From PCC-6406 sp964353225 (GTDB taxonomy: Bacteria > Cyanobacteriota > Cyanobacteriia > Phormidesmidales > Phormidesmidaceae), in the NCBI GenBank assembly GCA_964353225.1, contig CAYGVA010000022.1, positions 1-35,604 of the forward strand: a stretch of DNA of 35,604 nucleotides, given 5' to 3'. Positions 16,875-24,278 of this stretch are shown here, in pieces (positions within the stretch are counted from its first letter, which is position 1; every line of letters begins with the position of its first letter). The translations under genes were made by a program, and so were the position numbers. The notes beneath the pieces are model-generated. The model had not been told where the DNA came from and did not search any database. It saw nothing but the letters and a program-made list of their open reading frames with translations.

Positions 16875-17858
16875 ATGGTGGATCTGGCGATTTCCAGGAA
16901 TATAACTGTGGCGGCGACCTTTTTTGATGCGGATGCCGGGTTGCAAGCGGCCCTCACTCAAGTTTTAGAAGCCACTTGGGCCGAATTTCCAAAGCTTGCC
17001 AAAAATCAAATTGCGGCCACCTGGCTGATCTACGAACCGCCGTTCCCGGTGAATACGGGCGGAGCCATCAGCGCCGCCGAATTTTGGCGTCATCGCCCCC
17101 GAGGTAGCAGCTATCGGGGGGTTGAGTGCATTTACCCGGCCAGCGTAGTCAAACTGTTTTACCTGGTAGCGGTCCAGGAGTGGCTAGAGCGGGGCATGTT
17201 GCAAACGTCGGTTGAGCTGGAGCGGGCGATCCGCGACATGATTGTGGATTCTAGTAATGACGCCACTGGCCTGGTCATGGATGTGTTAACTGGCACCACC
17301 AGTGGTCCTGAGCTTCCCCCTGGTCCCTTTGAAACCTGGCAGCAACAGCGCAACCTAGTCAACCGCTATTGCCAGTCCCTGCAATGGCCCGAATTGGAGA
17401 CCATTAACGTTAACCAAAAGACCTGGTGTGATGGTCCCTACGGGCGGGAGCGGGCGTTTCTGGGGGAAGCCTTGGAAAATCGGAATCAGCTCACCACTGA
17501 GGCCACGGCTCGGCTGCTCCACAGCATTGTGGGTGGGGTGTCAGTATCAGGGCCGCGATCGCAAGCCATGATGACCCTGATGCAGCGCAGCTTAGATCCG
17601 AAGGCATTGGCAGCAGACACCGAGAATCAAGTCACAGGCTTTTTAGGGGGAGGGCTGCCGCTTTCAACAAAGCTTTGGTCCAAGGCCGGATTAACCAGTA
17701 AGGTGCGCCATGATGCCGCCTACATTGAGCTGGTCGATCAGATCTCCTACCTTTTGGTGGTCTTTACCGAAGGGGCCTACGCCAGCCAAAACGAGGCCAT
17801 CTTACCGTTTGTGTCCAGCCAAGTTGTGAAACAGATGGCGGTAGTGACTGGCGCATAG
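16875..17858 (+). CDS. Serine hydrolase of the beta-lactamase / penicillin-binding fold
   Basis: The 327-residue protein carries the SxxK nucleophile motif S90-V-V-K93 in YPASVVKLFYLVAVQEWL. A second motif, S126-S-N128 in IVDSSNDATG, fits the SxN position, and K270-A-G272 (LWSKAGLTSK) replaces the usual KTG. This suits a class A beta-lactamase-like or D-Ala-D-Ala peptidase-like enzyme. No signal peptide is visible at the N-terminus from the ATG at 16875, so it may be cytoplasmic, unlike true beta-lactamases. Resistance activity should not be assumed; an esterase or amidase role is as likely. It stands alone between a terminator and a convergent gene. Confidence 0.8.
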   Translation: MVDLAISRNITVAATFFDADAGLQAALTQVLEATWAEFPKLAKNQIAATWLIYEPPFPVNTGGAISAAEFWRHRPRGSSYRGVECIYPASVVKLFYLVAVQEWLERGMLQTSVELERAIRDMIVDSSNDATGLVMDVLTGTTSGPELPPGPFETWQQQRNLVNRYCQSLQWPELETINVNQKTWCDGPYGRERAFLGEALENRNQLTTEATARLLHSIVGGVSVSGPRSQAMMTLMQRSLDPKALAADTENQVTGFLGGGLPLSTKLWSKAGLTSKVRHDAAYIELVDQISYLLVVFTEGAYASQNEAILPFVSSQVVKQMAVVTGA

Positions 17859-17879
17859 GGGCTTAACCCAAGGTCGGCG

Positions 17880-18353
17880 TTACTCAGGGGAATTAATTAA
17901 CCCAGGGTGGTCTTGGGGTCTGGGTCCGGGCGCAGGCCAATCAAATCGCCGCTCTTCTGATTGAATGGGGCGATCGTTAATACTGGCTTCCCGTCGCCGC
18001 ATCAGACCATTTTCGTCAAACTCCCAGTTTTCATTGCCATAGGCGCGATACCACTGACCAGCGTCATCGTGCCATTCATACTGAAAGCGTACGGCAATGC
18101 GGTTTTCGCCAAAGGCCCACATTTCTTTGACCAAGCGATAGTCCAGTTCCTTATCCCATTTGCGACGCAGGAAGGCGCGAATGGTTTCCCGACCCTGGAA
18201 GACTTCAGCCCGGTTGCGCCAATGGCTGTCTTCGGTGTAGGCCATGGCGACCCGATCCGGGTCACGGCTATTCCAGGCGTCTTCAGCCATGCGAACTTTC
18301 GCGATCGCAATCTCTCGATCAAAGGGCGGAATCAGTTTTTTAGTGGTCATCAT
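17880..18353 (-). CDS. DUF1348 / NTF2-like (SnoaL fold) protein
   Basis: This small soluble protein of about 157 residues has the NTF2-like alpha+beta cone pattern: AEDAWNSRDPDRVAMAYTEDS, HWRNRAEVFQGRETIRAFL, then the strands RIAVRFQYEWHDDAGQWYR and NENWEFDENGLM. These match the DUF1348 branch. The fold is used by many unrelated small-molecule enzymes and binding proteins; the ligand is unknown. I start at the ATG at 18353; the open frame reaches a TTG at 18365. It follows hupE by about 100 bases with a hairpin between, so it may be a separate or attenuated part of the cyanate transcript. Confidence 0.8.
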   Translation of the reverse strand: MMTTKKLIPPFDREIAIAKVRMAEDAWNSRDPDRVAMAYTEDSHWRNRAEVFQGRETIRAFLRRKWDKELDYRLVKEMWAFGENRIAVRFQYEWHDDAGQWYRAYGNENWEFDENGLMRRREASINDRPIQSEERRFDWPAPGPRPQDHPGLINSPE

Positions 18354-18389
18354 ACTCAAACTCAAAACAGCCTCAAAATAGCCAGAGAA

Positions 18390-18418
18390 ATGGCTGCCAG
18401 CCTAGGGCCAACAGCCAT
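18390..18418 (-). terminator. Hairpin between hupE and the DUF1348 gene
   Basis: ATGGCTG (18390-18396) and CAGCCAT (18412-18418) are perfect arms, and the 15-base interior can pair further. On the minus strand it is followed by a moderately T-rich sequence. It could terminate or attenuate the cyanate transcript before the DUF1348 gene. Confidence 0.45.
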
Positions 18419-18459
18419 AACAATAGACTTAGACGATTGCTCGATTGATGCGGGGCGGT

Positions 18460-19122
18460 TTAGCCCAGCACCACACCGGACAAAAAGGCAGCGCCAACAC
18501 CCGCGAGGGCAAAACCCGCAAACCGAAGGCTGAGGGCACTCCCTTCTGGGCTCGCCCCAACCCGCTGAGCGACCTTATACGCAGCAGCGGCAATCCCCAT
18601 TTGGATGGTCGCAAACCCGAGCAAATAGGCCATCAAAGGGGCCATGTCAGCACCGACTACGGCCTCACCATAGGCGTAACCGTGAAATAGACCGGCTAGG
18701 GTGGCTAAACCACAGACGATGGCCATGTGGGGTTGTTTCCGCAGGGCGAGCAATACCCCAAACAACAACACCGATGCGGAGATAAAGAACTCAGGGGCCG
18801 GGAGGTCAAGTTCCATCAGGTGAATGCCGGTACCGGCCAAAGATGCCAGTACGAAGCTAACTGGAATAACCAATCCCCGTCCCATAACTGCCGCTAGCAG
18901 CCCAATGGTAACGACGAAGGCCAGGTGATCAAGCCCAATCACGGGATGCCCTAAACCAGACAGGAAACCTTGAATTGCATTGGCAGGGGTTTGACCACCC
19001 AAAGGATGGTGAGCCAGGGCAGGGGAAGCGGCTAGCAATAGCCCTGCCGTGACCACCAGCCCGACACGCCCCATTCGCAGAGATTGGGACTGAAACACTT
19101 TGATAGACGGGAACTGTAACAT
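18460..19122 (-). CDS. hupE: HupE/UreJ family membrane protein
   Basis: About 220 residues with an N-terminal signal sequence (VGLVVTAGLLLAASPALA), immediately followed by HHPLGG. About six further membrane helices follow, and the family motif GHPVIGLDHLAF, with its His/Asp residues, suggests metal handling. HupE/UreJ proteins are secondary transporters usually linked to nickel (or cobalt) for hydrogenase or urease; neither enzyme is in the window. The gene follows cynS by about 50 bases on the same strand. I start at the ATG at 19122 because GAGAGG lies 6 bases before it; an ATG at 19128 is the alternative. Its role beside cyanase, which needs no metal, is open. Confidence 0.85.
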   Translation of the reverse strand: MLQFPSIKVFQSQSLRMGRVGLVVTAGLLLAASPALAHHPLGGQTPANAIQGFLSGLGHPVIGLDHLAFVVTIGLLAAVMGRGLVIPVSFVLASLAGTGIHLMELDLPAPEFFISASVLLFGVLLALRKQPHMAIVCGLATLAGLFHGYAYGEAVVGADMAPLMAYLLGFATIQMGIAAAAYKVAQRVGASPEGSALSLRFAGFALAGVGAAFLSGVVLG

Positions 19123-19176
19123 CTGCATCCTCTCAGCAAGTGGTGAACATGGATCAGTGGACGATGGGCGGGGGCG

Positions 19177-19620
19177 CTACCACTTTTTGTAGGGCAGGAA
19201 CTTACCACACATGATGATTTTGACGCGATCGCCCTTGGGGTCCTCTTCCTTCTCGACATCGATGGTGAAATCGATCGCGCTCATGATGCCGTCGCCAAAT
19301 TTCTCATGGACCACGGTTTTGATCGGCATGCCATAGACCTGCATGATTTCGTAAAAGCGATAAATCAGCGGATCGGTGGGAATCACTGGTTCCAAGGAGC
19401 CTTTAACCGGACATTCGGTCAACGGCTCAATCAGGGATGCATCAGCCCCAATCGCCTCCACCATTTGGGTCGCTTCTTCTTTAGAGGCGCTGGCTTGACG
19501 ATAAAAAACCGACGCAATCCACACTTCATCACAACCGATTTTGGCTTCCAAATCGGCAAAGCTCAGCCCTGATGCTTTCTTAGCCGCCAAGAGCTTCTCG
19601 GTAATGTCTGAAATTGCCAT
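19177..19620 (-). CDS. cynS: Cyanate hydratase (cyanase)
   Basis: Cyanase converts cyanate plus bicarbonate to carbamate and CO2; carbamate then breaks down to ammonia and CO2. The 147 residues have an N-terminal helical DNA-binding-like domain and the C-terminal catalytic domain. The catalytic triad is R88, E91 and S114, with the same spacing as R96, E99 and S122 of the E. coli enzyme. The C-terminus KIIMCGKFLPYKKW is strongly conserved in the family. The ATG at 19620 is preceded by AAGAGGA. It follows the ATP-binding gene by 23 bases, so the transporter and the enzyme share a transcript. Confidence 0.97.
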   Translation of the reverse strand: MAISDITEKLLAAKKASGLSFADLEAKIGCDEVWIASVFYRQASASKEEATQMVEAIGADASLIEPLTECPVKGSLEPVIPTDPLIYRFYEIMQVYGMPIKTVVHEKFGDGIMSAIDFTIDVEKEEDPKGDRVKIIMCGKFLPYKKW

Positions 19621-19643
19621 TTTTTAGAGTCCTCTTAGATAGG

Positions 19644-20525
19644 TCACGCTAACTGTGCTTCTTCAACCGCCCGGGTTTCGCGGAATAGATGGCTTTCCAT
19701 CTCTGCTTTCAAATCGTGATAGGCCGGATGTTGGTCGATGGTTTCTCGGTGGCGGGGCCGGGGAAAAGGCACCTCAAGAATTTCATCCACCCGCGCGGCA
19801 GGGCCTCGGGTCATCATCACGATGCGGTCCGACAGCAGGAGGGCTTCCTCAATGCTGTGGGTAATCATGATCACCGTCTTCCGCTGTTGTTCCCAAATAC
19901 GCACCACCTCATCCTGGAGAAACCCACGGGTAAGGGCATCCAAGGCCCCAAAGGGCTCATCCATCAGCAAAATCTGAGGGCTAATGGCCAAGGCGCGGGC
20001 AATGCCCACCCGTTGGCGCATCCCGCCAGACAGCTCATGGGGATGTTTTTGCTCGGCCCCGGTCAGCCCCACCAACTGGATATGCTCTTTGATGGTGCGC
20101 TGCATTTGCTTGTCAGACAGCTTGGGATAAACCGTCTCCACAGCAAATCGGATATTTTGCTCTACGGTCATCCAGGGCATCAGGGCATAGTTTTGGAACA
20201 CCATGCCGCGATCGGGACCTGGTCCCGTAATCGGAATGTCATTTAACAAAATCTCACCGACAGTGGTGTCGGAGAGTCCCGCCACCATATTGAGTAGGGT
20301 TGATTTGCCACAGCCGGATGGCCCAATGATGGTGACAAAGGTATTGGGCTCAATATCTAGGCTGATGTCCTCAATGGCGACAAAATCCGTTGAGGACTTT
20401 CCCGACAGCCGGCTAAACAGATCTTGCTTGCCATGGAAGACCTTGGTGACATTCCGAATTGACAGTTGAGCCGAAGGAGAATGGGTATTCATCGACGGGG
20501 CGTCATTCACAGCGGCAACACTCAC
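19644..20525 (-). CDS. cynD: Cyanate ABC transporter, ATP-binding subunit (NrtD/CynD type)
   Basis: This 293-residue ATPase drives the uptake system. It has the Walker A motif GPSGCGKST (68-76), the Q-loop MVFQNYALMPW (about 108-118), the signature LSGGMRQRVG (165-174) and Walker B ILLMDEPFGALD (185-196), followed by a conserved switch His in MITHS. The TauB/NrtD class transports nitrate, sulfonate, bicarbonate or cyanate; cyanate is chosen because cynS lies 23 bases downstream. Its ATG overlaps the stop of cynB by 4 bases (20522-20525). Confidence 0.92.
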   Translation of the reverse strand: MSVAAVNDAPSMNTHSPSAQLSIRNVTKVFHGKQDLFSRLSGKSSTDFVAIEDISLDIEPNTFVTIIGPSGCGKSTLLNMVAGLSDTTVGEILLNDIPITGPGPDRGMVFQNYALMPWMTVEQNIRFAVETVYPKLSDKQMQRTIKEHIQLVGLTGAEQKHPHELSGGMRQRVGIARALAISPQILLMDEPFGALDALTRGFLQDEVVRIWEQQRKTVIMITHSIEEALLLSDRIVMMTRGPAARVDEILEVPFPRPRHRETIDQHPAYHDLKAEMESHLFRETRAVEEAQLA

Positions 20526-21361
20526 GAATTTCGACCAAATGCGACAAACTTTTCAAGGGCAGCAAAGATGCTATCTAAAGCCAATCCCACCAAACCAATG
20601 ATGAAAATAGCGACCAAGATGTTGGGGATATAAAGGTTATTCCATTCATTCCAAATGAAATAACCTAATCCTGTTCCCAGCAGCATTTCTGCCGCCACAA
20701 TTACCAGCCAAGCAATACCCATACTGATCCGCAAACCCGCCACAATACTGGGGAGTGCTGCCGGAATGATCACCTTAAAAATCGTCCTTAATCTAGAAGC
20801 CCCTAGGGTTTTAGACACATCCAGATATTCGGGACTCACGTTAGCCACCCCAAACGCCGTATTAATTAACGTGGGCCAAATGCTGGAGATCAAAATAATG
20901 AAGATCCCCGTTTGCTCAGAATCCCTGAGGATATAGAGGCCCAAAGGCAACCACGCCAAGGGCGATACGGGCTTGAGAAGCTGGATATAAGGGTTGAAGG
21001 CCTTTTGGGCAATGGGAGAAATGCCAATCAGAATCCCTAGGGGGACGGCAATCAGCGACGCTAAGGTGTAGCCGATCGCCACCCGCCGCAGGCTGATCAA
21101 GAGGTTCCAACCAATGCCCAAATCATTAGGGCCGTTATCAAAGAACGGATGGGTTGACCACCACCACAATTCCTTGAGGGTTGTGGAAGCGGGGGGCATA
21201 CCCTTGGCGAAAATGCCAAAGCGAGCCCCCATTTCCCACAGCAACAAAAAGGCGATCAGCGAGCCAATAAAGAGAAGGAAGGCCCTCACATTCTCATTAA
21301 AGAATAGAGACTCTCGCTCTCCCCCATAGAATTTGGTGCCGGTTGGTTTACTCAGCGCCAT
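20522..21361 (-). CDS. cynB: Cyanate ABC transporter, permease subunit (NrtB/CynB type)
   Basis: The 279-residue inner-membrane permease has about six helices and the coupling-loop motif TLGASRLRTIFKVIIPAALP (EAA loop), followed by IVAGLRISMGIAWLVIVAAE, typical of NrtB/SsuC/CmpB permeases. The ATG at 21361 has a strong ribosome site, AGGAGGT, about 8 bases upstream. It begins 24 bases after cynA and overlaps cynD by 4 bases, so the three transport subunits are made from one message. Confidence 0.92.
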   Translation of the reverse strand: MALSKPTGTKFYGGERESLFFNENVRAFLLFIGSLIAFLLLWEMGARFGIFAKGMPPASTTLKELWWWSTHPFFDNGPNDLGIGWNLLISLRRVAIGYTLASLIAVPLGILIGISPIAQKAFNPYIQLLKPVSPLAWLPLGLYILRDSEQTGIFIILISSIWPTLINTAFGVANVSPEYLDVSKTLGASRLRTIFKVIIPAALPSIVAGLRISMGIAWLVIVAAEMLLGTGLGYFIWNEWNNLYIPNILVAIFIIGLVGLALDSIFAALEKFVAFGRNS

Positions 21362-21385
21362 ATCAGAGACCTCCTGCCTGAGTCA

Positions 21386-23023
21386 CTACACGCCATATTC
21401 ATCAATCTGCTTTTCGATGTAGGCCCCTGGATCGGCAGGATCAAAGGAATCGAACTTCAGATCTTCCGTACGGTAGATTTCCGTGGGCGGGGTTTGACCC
21501 ACCTCGGTAGCCAACTCACGGGCTAAGTCCGTCAAGAAAATGTCTTGGCCAACGGCGTCATATCCCGTTTCAGGAATAATCTGCGCCGCCTTGCCATCGC
21601 CTTGCAGATCCCAGCGCACCAACTGGGAGGAAATCCAATTAGCGAACCCTTGCCAAGGATAGGGATCAAAGTCGATGCGATCAGGGACACTCAGGGTATT
21701 GCCTTGGCCATCCTCAAAGTCACCGGTAAGGACAGCCTTGACGACTTCCTCTGGCTGGTTCAAGAAGGCCCGCTCAGAAATAGCGGTGGCAATCTCGGGT
21801 CGATTCTTCGGATCGCGGGCATAACCGGCAGCTTCAATAATCGACTTGTTCAGCGCCCGGAAGGTGTTGGGGTTATCGCTGATCCACTGATCGCTGGCCG
21901 CAAAGGCACAGCAGGGATGACCGGGCCATAGCTCCTTGGTCAACATGTGAATAAAGCCTGCCCCTTCGTACACGGCCCGCTGGTTAAAGGGATCCGGCAT
22001 CAGGTAGGCATCGATGTCCCCAGCCACCATTTGAGCAATGCTGTCAGGGGGGGGTACGGGACGGATTTTGACATCTACGTCGGGATCAAGACCGCCCGTG
22101 GCTAAGTAGTAGCGCAACAACAGGTTGTGCATGGAGTAGGGGAAAGGCACACCGATGGTAAAGCCCTTGAAGTCAGCGGGGCCATTGATTTGGCCCTTGT
22201 AGCGCTCAGCTACTGTAATCGCCTGACCGTTGATGTTTTCGATGCTGGCCAGCTTTACGCCAAAGGAGGCCGAGCCGAGGCCCAGGGTCATGGCAATGGG
22301 CATGGGGGCCAGCATGTGATAGGCATCCAGCTCACCGGCGATCGCCGAATCCCTTACCGCGCCCCAACTGGGCATCTTCACGACCTTGGCATTGAGGCCG
22401 TATTTCTCATAGAAGCCCAGGGGCTCGGACATAATAATCGGCGTCGCGCAGGTAATGGGAATAAACCCAACCTGTAGCTCAGTCTTCTCCAGGTTGTCGG
22501 TGGAGATGGGCTCATCCGGATCGATTTCGACGGGGGGCTCACCACCGCCACAGCTCGCCATGGTGACTAGGGCAGCACCCACTGCCATATTCTTGAGAAA
22601 TTCTCGACGACTCGCGCCACCGCTGCGGATGGAATCGGCGAAGAACAGGCCCGCCTGGGGGCCAAATGCCGCAGCAAAGGCATTTTCGAGGCCACCGGCC
22701 TGACGACATAGGGCCAGGATTAGTTTCTCCCGCTTCGGATCACTGCGCCCCACGGTCTTCAAGAACAACGCCTTCCGTAACTCATAGGCGTTGATGCCAT
22801 CGGCGGCCCGCAACTGGTTGTCTTTGTAGAGTCCCATCTTGACGAGGTCATCGACCATGTCAACCGGATCCTTGGGCATGGTCTGCATGAATTCCAAGTG
22901 ATCACTGGTGAGGTGCTGACCCCCGCAAATGATGCATGCCAGCTGCAAATCAGAGAGCTCTCCGCGATCGCAATTCAGGTTGTCCCAGCGTTGATTGGCC
23001 GGAGCTGTTGATGTAAAAACCAT
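21386..23023 (-). CDS. cynA: Cyanate ABC transporter, substrate-binding lipoprotein with long N-terminal extension
   Basis: This NrtA/CmpA/CynA-type binding protein has 545 residues from the ATG at 23023; an in-frame TTG at 23041 would add six. The binding domain begins after residue 175 (LQVGFIPITCATPIIMSEPLGFY). It is preceded by a Tat-like signal, R139-R140-EFLKN, and a lipobox ending at C158 (VTMASC), so the domain is probably exported and lipid-anchored. Unusually, about 138 residues precede the twin arginine. This part contains C30-x-x-C33 in LQLACIICGGQH plus C18 and C106, is mostly helical, and has normal coding character. No ATG, GTG or TTG in frame lies within about 45 codons upstream of the twin arginine. 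Confidence 0.88.
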   Translation of the reverse strand: MVFTSTAPANQRWDNLNCDRGELSDLQLACIICGGQHLTSDHLEFMQTMPKDPVDMVDDLVKMGLYKDNQLRAADGINAYELRKALFLKTVGRSDPKREKLILALCRQAGGLENAFAAAFGPQAGLFFADSIRSGGASRREFLKNMAVGAALVTMASCGGGEPPVEIDPDEPISTDNLEKTELQVGFIPITCATPIIMSEPLGFYEKYGLNAKVVKMPSWGAVRDSAIAGELDAYHMLAPMPIAMTLGLGSASFGVKLASIENINGQAITVAERYKGQINGPADFKGFTIGVPFPYSMHNLLLRYYLATGGLDPDVDVKIRPVPPPDSIAQMVAGDIDAYLMPDPFNQRAVYEGAGFIHMLTKELWPGHPCCAFAASDQWISDNPNTFRALNKSIIEAAGYARDPKNRPEIATAISERAFLNQPEEVVKAVLTGDFEDGQGNTLSVPDRIDFDPYPWQGFANWISSQLVRWDLQGDGKAAQIIPETGYDAVGQDIFLTDLARELATEVGQTPPTEIYRTEDLKFDSFDPADPGAYIEKQIDEYGV

Positions 23024-23077
23024 AGGCTTAGTCCCACTCAATGTGACTGCAAGCGTCTCTTGTACGAGCTGACAGAT

Positions 23078-23106
23078 ATATTAGTTTGTAATTTACCAAT
23101 ACTGAA
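23078..23106 (-). promoter_or_regulatory. Candidate promoter of the cyanate operon
   Basis: On the minus strand, TTCAGT (23106-23101) is separated by 17 bases from TAATAT (23083-23078). These match the -35 and -10 consensus at 3 and 4 of 6 positions. The spacing is ideal, and the leader to the ATG at 23023 would be roughly 45-50 bases. The spacer contains GTA-N9-TAC, one base too long for a canonical NtcA box. Confidence 0.35.
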
Positions 23107-23193
23107 TCGAAATTGCATTGGATGTTTTTTTGGACTTAGTAGGACTTTCTTTAGAACTTTTAGGATAGATCTTCAAAAGGTCAAAAGAAGTCT

Positions 23194-24006
23194 CTAGTTT
23201 GTTAATTCCGCTACAGATTGTTGCCGCCAGGCTTGAGGAGAAATGCCATTAAATTGACGGAATTGCCGTGTGAAATATCCAGCATCGGTATAACCGCAGG
23301 ACTCCGCAATCTGTCGGATTGATTGAGTCGTATTTGCCAACAGCGTTTTTGCCTCAGTCATCCGCCGTTCAATAATCCAACGCTTGACCGTGCGCCCGGT
23401 TTGTTCCTGTACCAAATTGGTGAGATAGGCTGGTGAATAGCCCGCCGCCTGGGCCACCGCTTTGAGGTTGATAGACTGTCGATAGTGGGCCTCAATAAAT
23501 CGAAAAACGGCTGAGAGTTTCGGGCAATCAGGAAAGAAATCTCCTCCACCTAAGACTCGAGGTGCCGCTGATGAATGATCTGCTTGCCTCACTGTTAGGG
23601 CAGTCGAGAGACTTTGCCGATAAAGATGCGAGAGCTGCTCATGGCGCTTGAGACGAGAATTGATTGCCGCCAAAAATTGCTCGACAGTACAGGGTTTCGT
23701 GAGATAGTCATCTGCCCCCATTTCCATGGCTTTCCGCAGATCAGTCATGGTGACTTTAGCCGTCAAAAAGATCAGGGGAATTGAAGCGGTATCCTGGCAC
23801 TGGCGTAGGGCAGATAGAACGGAATAGCCGTCCATATCCGGCATCATAATGTCGCACACAATCAAGTCAGGCCGCTGGCTTTGGGCGAGTTCCATGCCCG
23901 TCGCTCCATCGCTCGCCCCAAAGGCACGAAACCCTTCAAACGCCAAACATTTCAGAAAAATGTTGCGGGTCTGACACTCATCTTCAATAACGAGGACTGT
24001 TCTCAT
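23194..24006 (-). CDS. Response regulator with AraC-type DNA-binding domain
   Basis: This 270-residue protein has an N-terminal receiver domain (1-120) with the acidic pair E8-D9, phosphoacceptor D52 (LIVCDIMMPDMDGY), T82 and K104 (YLTKPC). A linker leads to a C-terminal AraC/XylS double helix-turn-helix (about 170-265) with the signature IAESCGYTDAGYFTRQFRQFNGISPQAWR. Phosphorylation by the divergent histidine kinase (24279-25493) is the simplest pairing. It lies directly upstream of the cyanate operon on the same strand, so cynA is a reasonable target. Start: ATG at 24006. Confidence 0.93.
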   Translation of the reverse strand: MRTVLVIEDECQTRNIFLKCLAFEGFRAFGASDGATGMELAQSQRPDLIVCDIMMPDMDGYSVLSALRQCQDTASIPLIFLTAKVTMTDLRKAMEMGADDYLTKPCTVEQFLAAINSRLKRHEQLSHLYRQSLSTALTVRQADHSSAAPRVLGGGDFFPDCPKLSAVFRFIEAHYRQSINLKAVAQAAGYSPAYLTNLVQEQTGRTVKRWIIERRMTEAKTLLANTTQSIRQIAESCGYTDAGYFTRQFRQFNGISPQAWRQQSVAELTN

Positions 24007-24139
24007 GACGACTCCAGAAAACCAAATTCCAGGAGGGTTTCAAAATAGATTCTCTGATACAAAACTTAGCTTCCACCATGCTTTCACATCAAATAAAGAT
24101 ACGGGCATTAATGCTTTTTGACCCTTTGCATGCCTTAAT

Positions 24140-24181
24140 TAATTATTCTTTGAAGGGGTATTTTGCGGTGTAATTCAATAC
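24140..24181 (-). promoter_or_regulatory. NtcA-like site with spaced -10 element upstream of the response regulator
   Basis: Read on the minus strand, GTATTGAATTACAC (24181-24168) fits the relaxed nitrogen-control box GT-N10-AC (GTA-N8-CAC against the ideal GTA-N8-TAC). Exactly 22 bases later comes TAATTA (24145-24140), a weak -10 element; NtcA-activated promoters typically have 22-23 bases here. This would place the response-regulator gene, 134 bases further on, under nitrogen control. It is a short motif and could be chance. Confidence 0.35.
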
Positions 24182-24239
24182 CGTTTAGTAAAGGCATCAC
24201 TTTCGCGCAATGGTGTCAAGCCTTTACGCTGAAGGGGTT
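24151..24239. repeat. Direct repeat TGAAGGGGT upstream of the histidine kinase
   Basis: TGAAGGGGT occurs at 24151-24159 and 24230-24238, 79 bases apart start to start, within the divergent kinase/regulator control region. AraC-type regulators often bind direct repeats, so these are candidate autoregulatory sites; the wide spacing makes this weak. Confidence 0.3.
24188..24227. repeat. Inverted repeat GTAAAGGC / GCCTTTAC
   Basis: Perfect 8-base arms at 24188-24195 and 24220-24227 surround 24 bases that include CAC and GTG as a possible stem extension. The right arm ends 51 bases before the kinase ATG. It may be an operator or a leader hairpin in the kinase message. Confidence 0.5.
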
Positions 24240-24278
24240 ATGGAGCCCATACCTGCCCAATAATTACGCAATGCTTCC

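Noticed and set aside
17961..18533. 190-codon plus-strand open frame antisense to the DUF1348 gene
   Set aside because: The minus-strand product has clear NTF2-like character, while this translation has none and crosses the intergenic hairpin.
23087..23103. NtcA box upstream of cynA
   Set aside because: The sequence is GTA-N9-TAC, one base too long, and lies inside the spacer of the candidate promoter rather than upstream of it.
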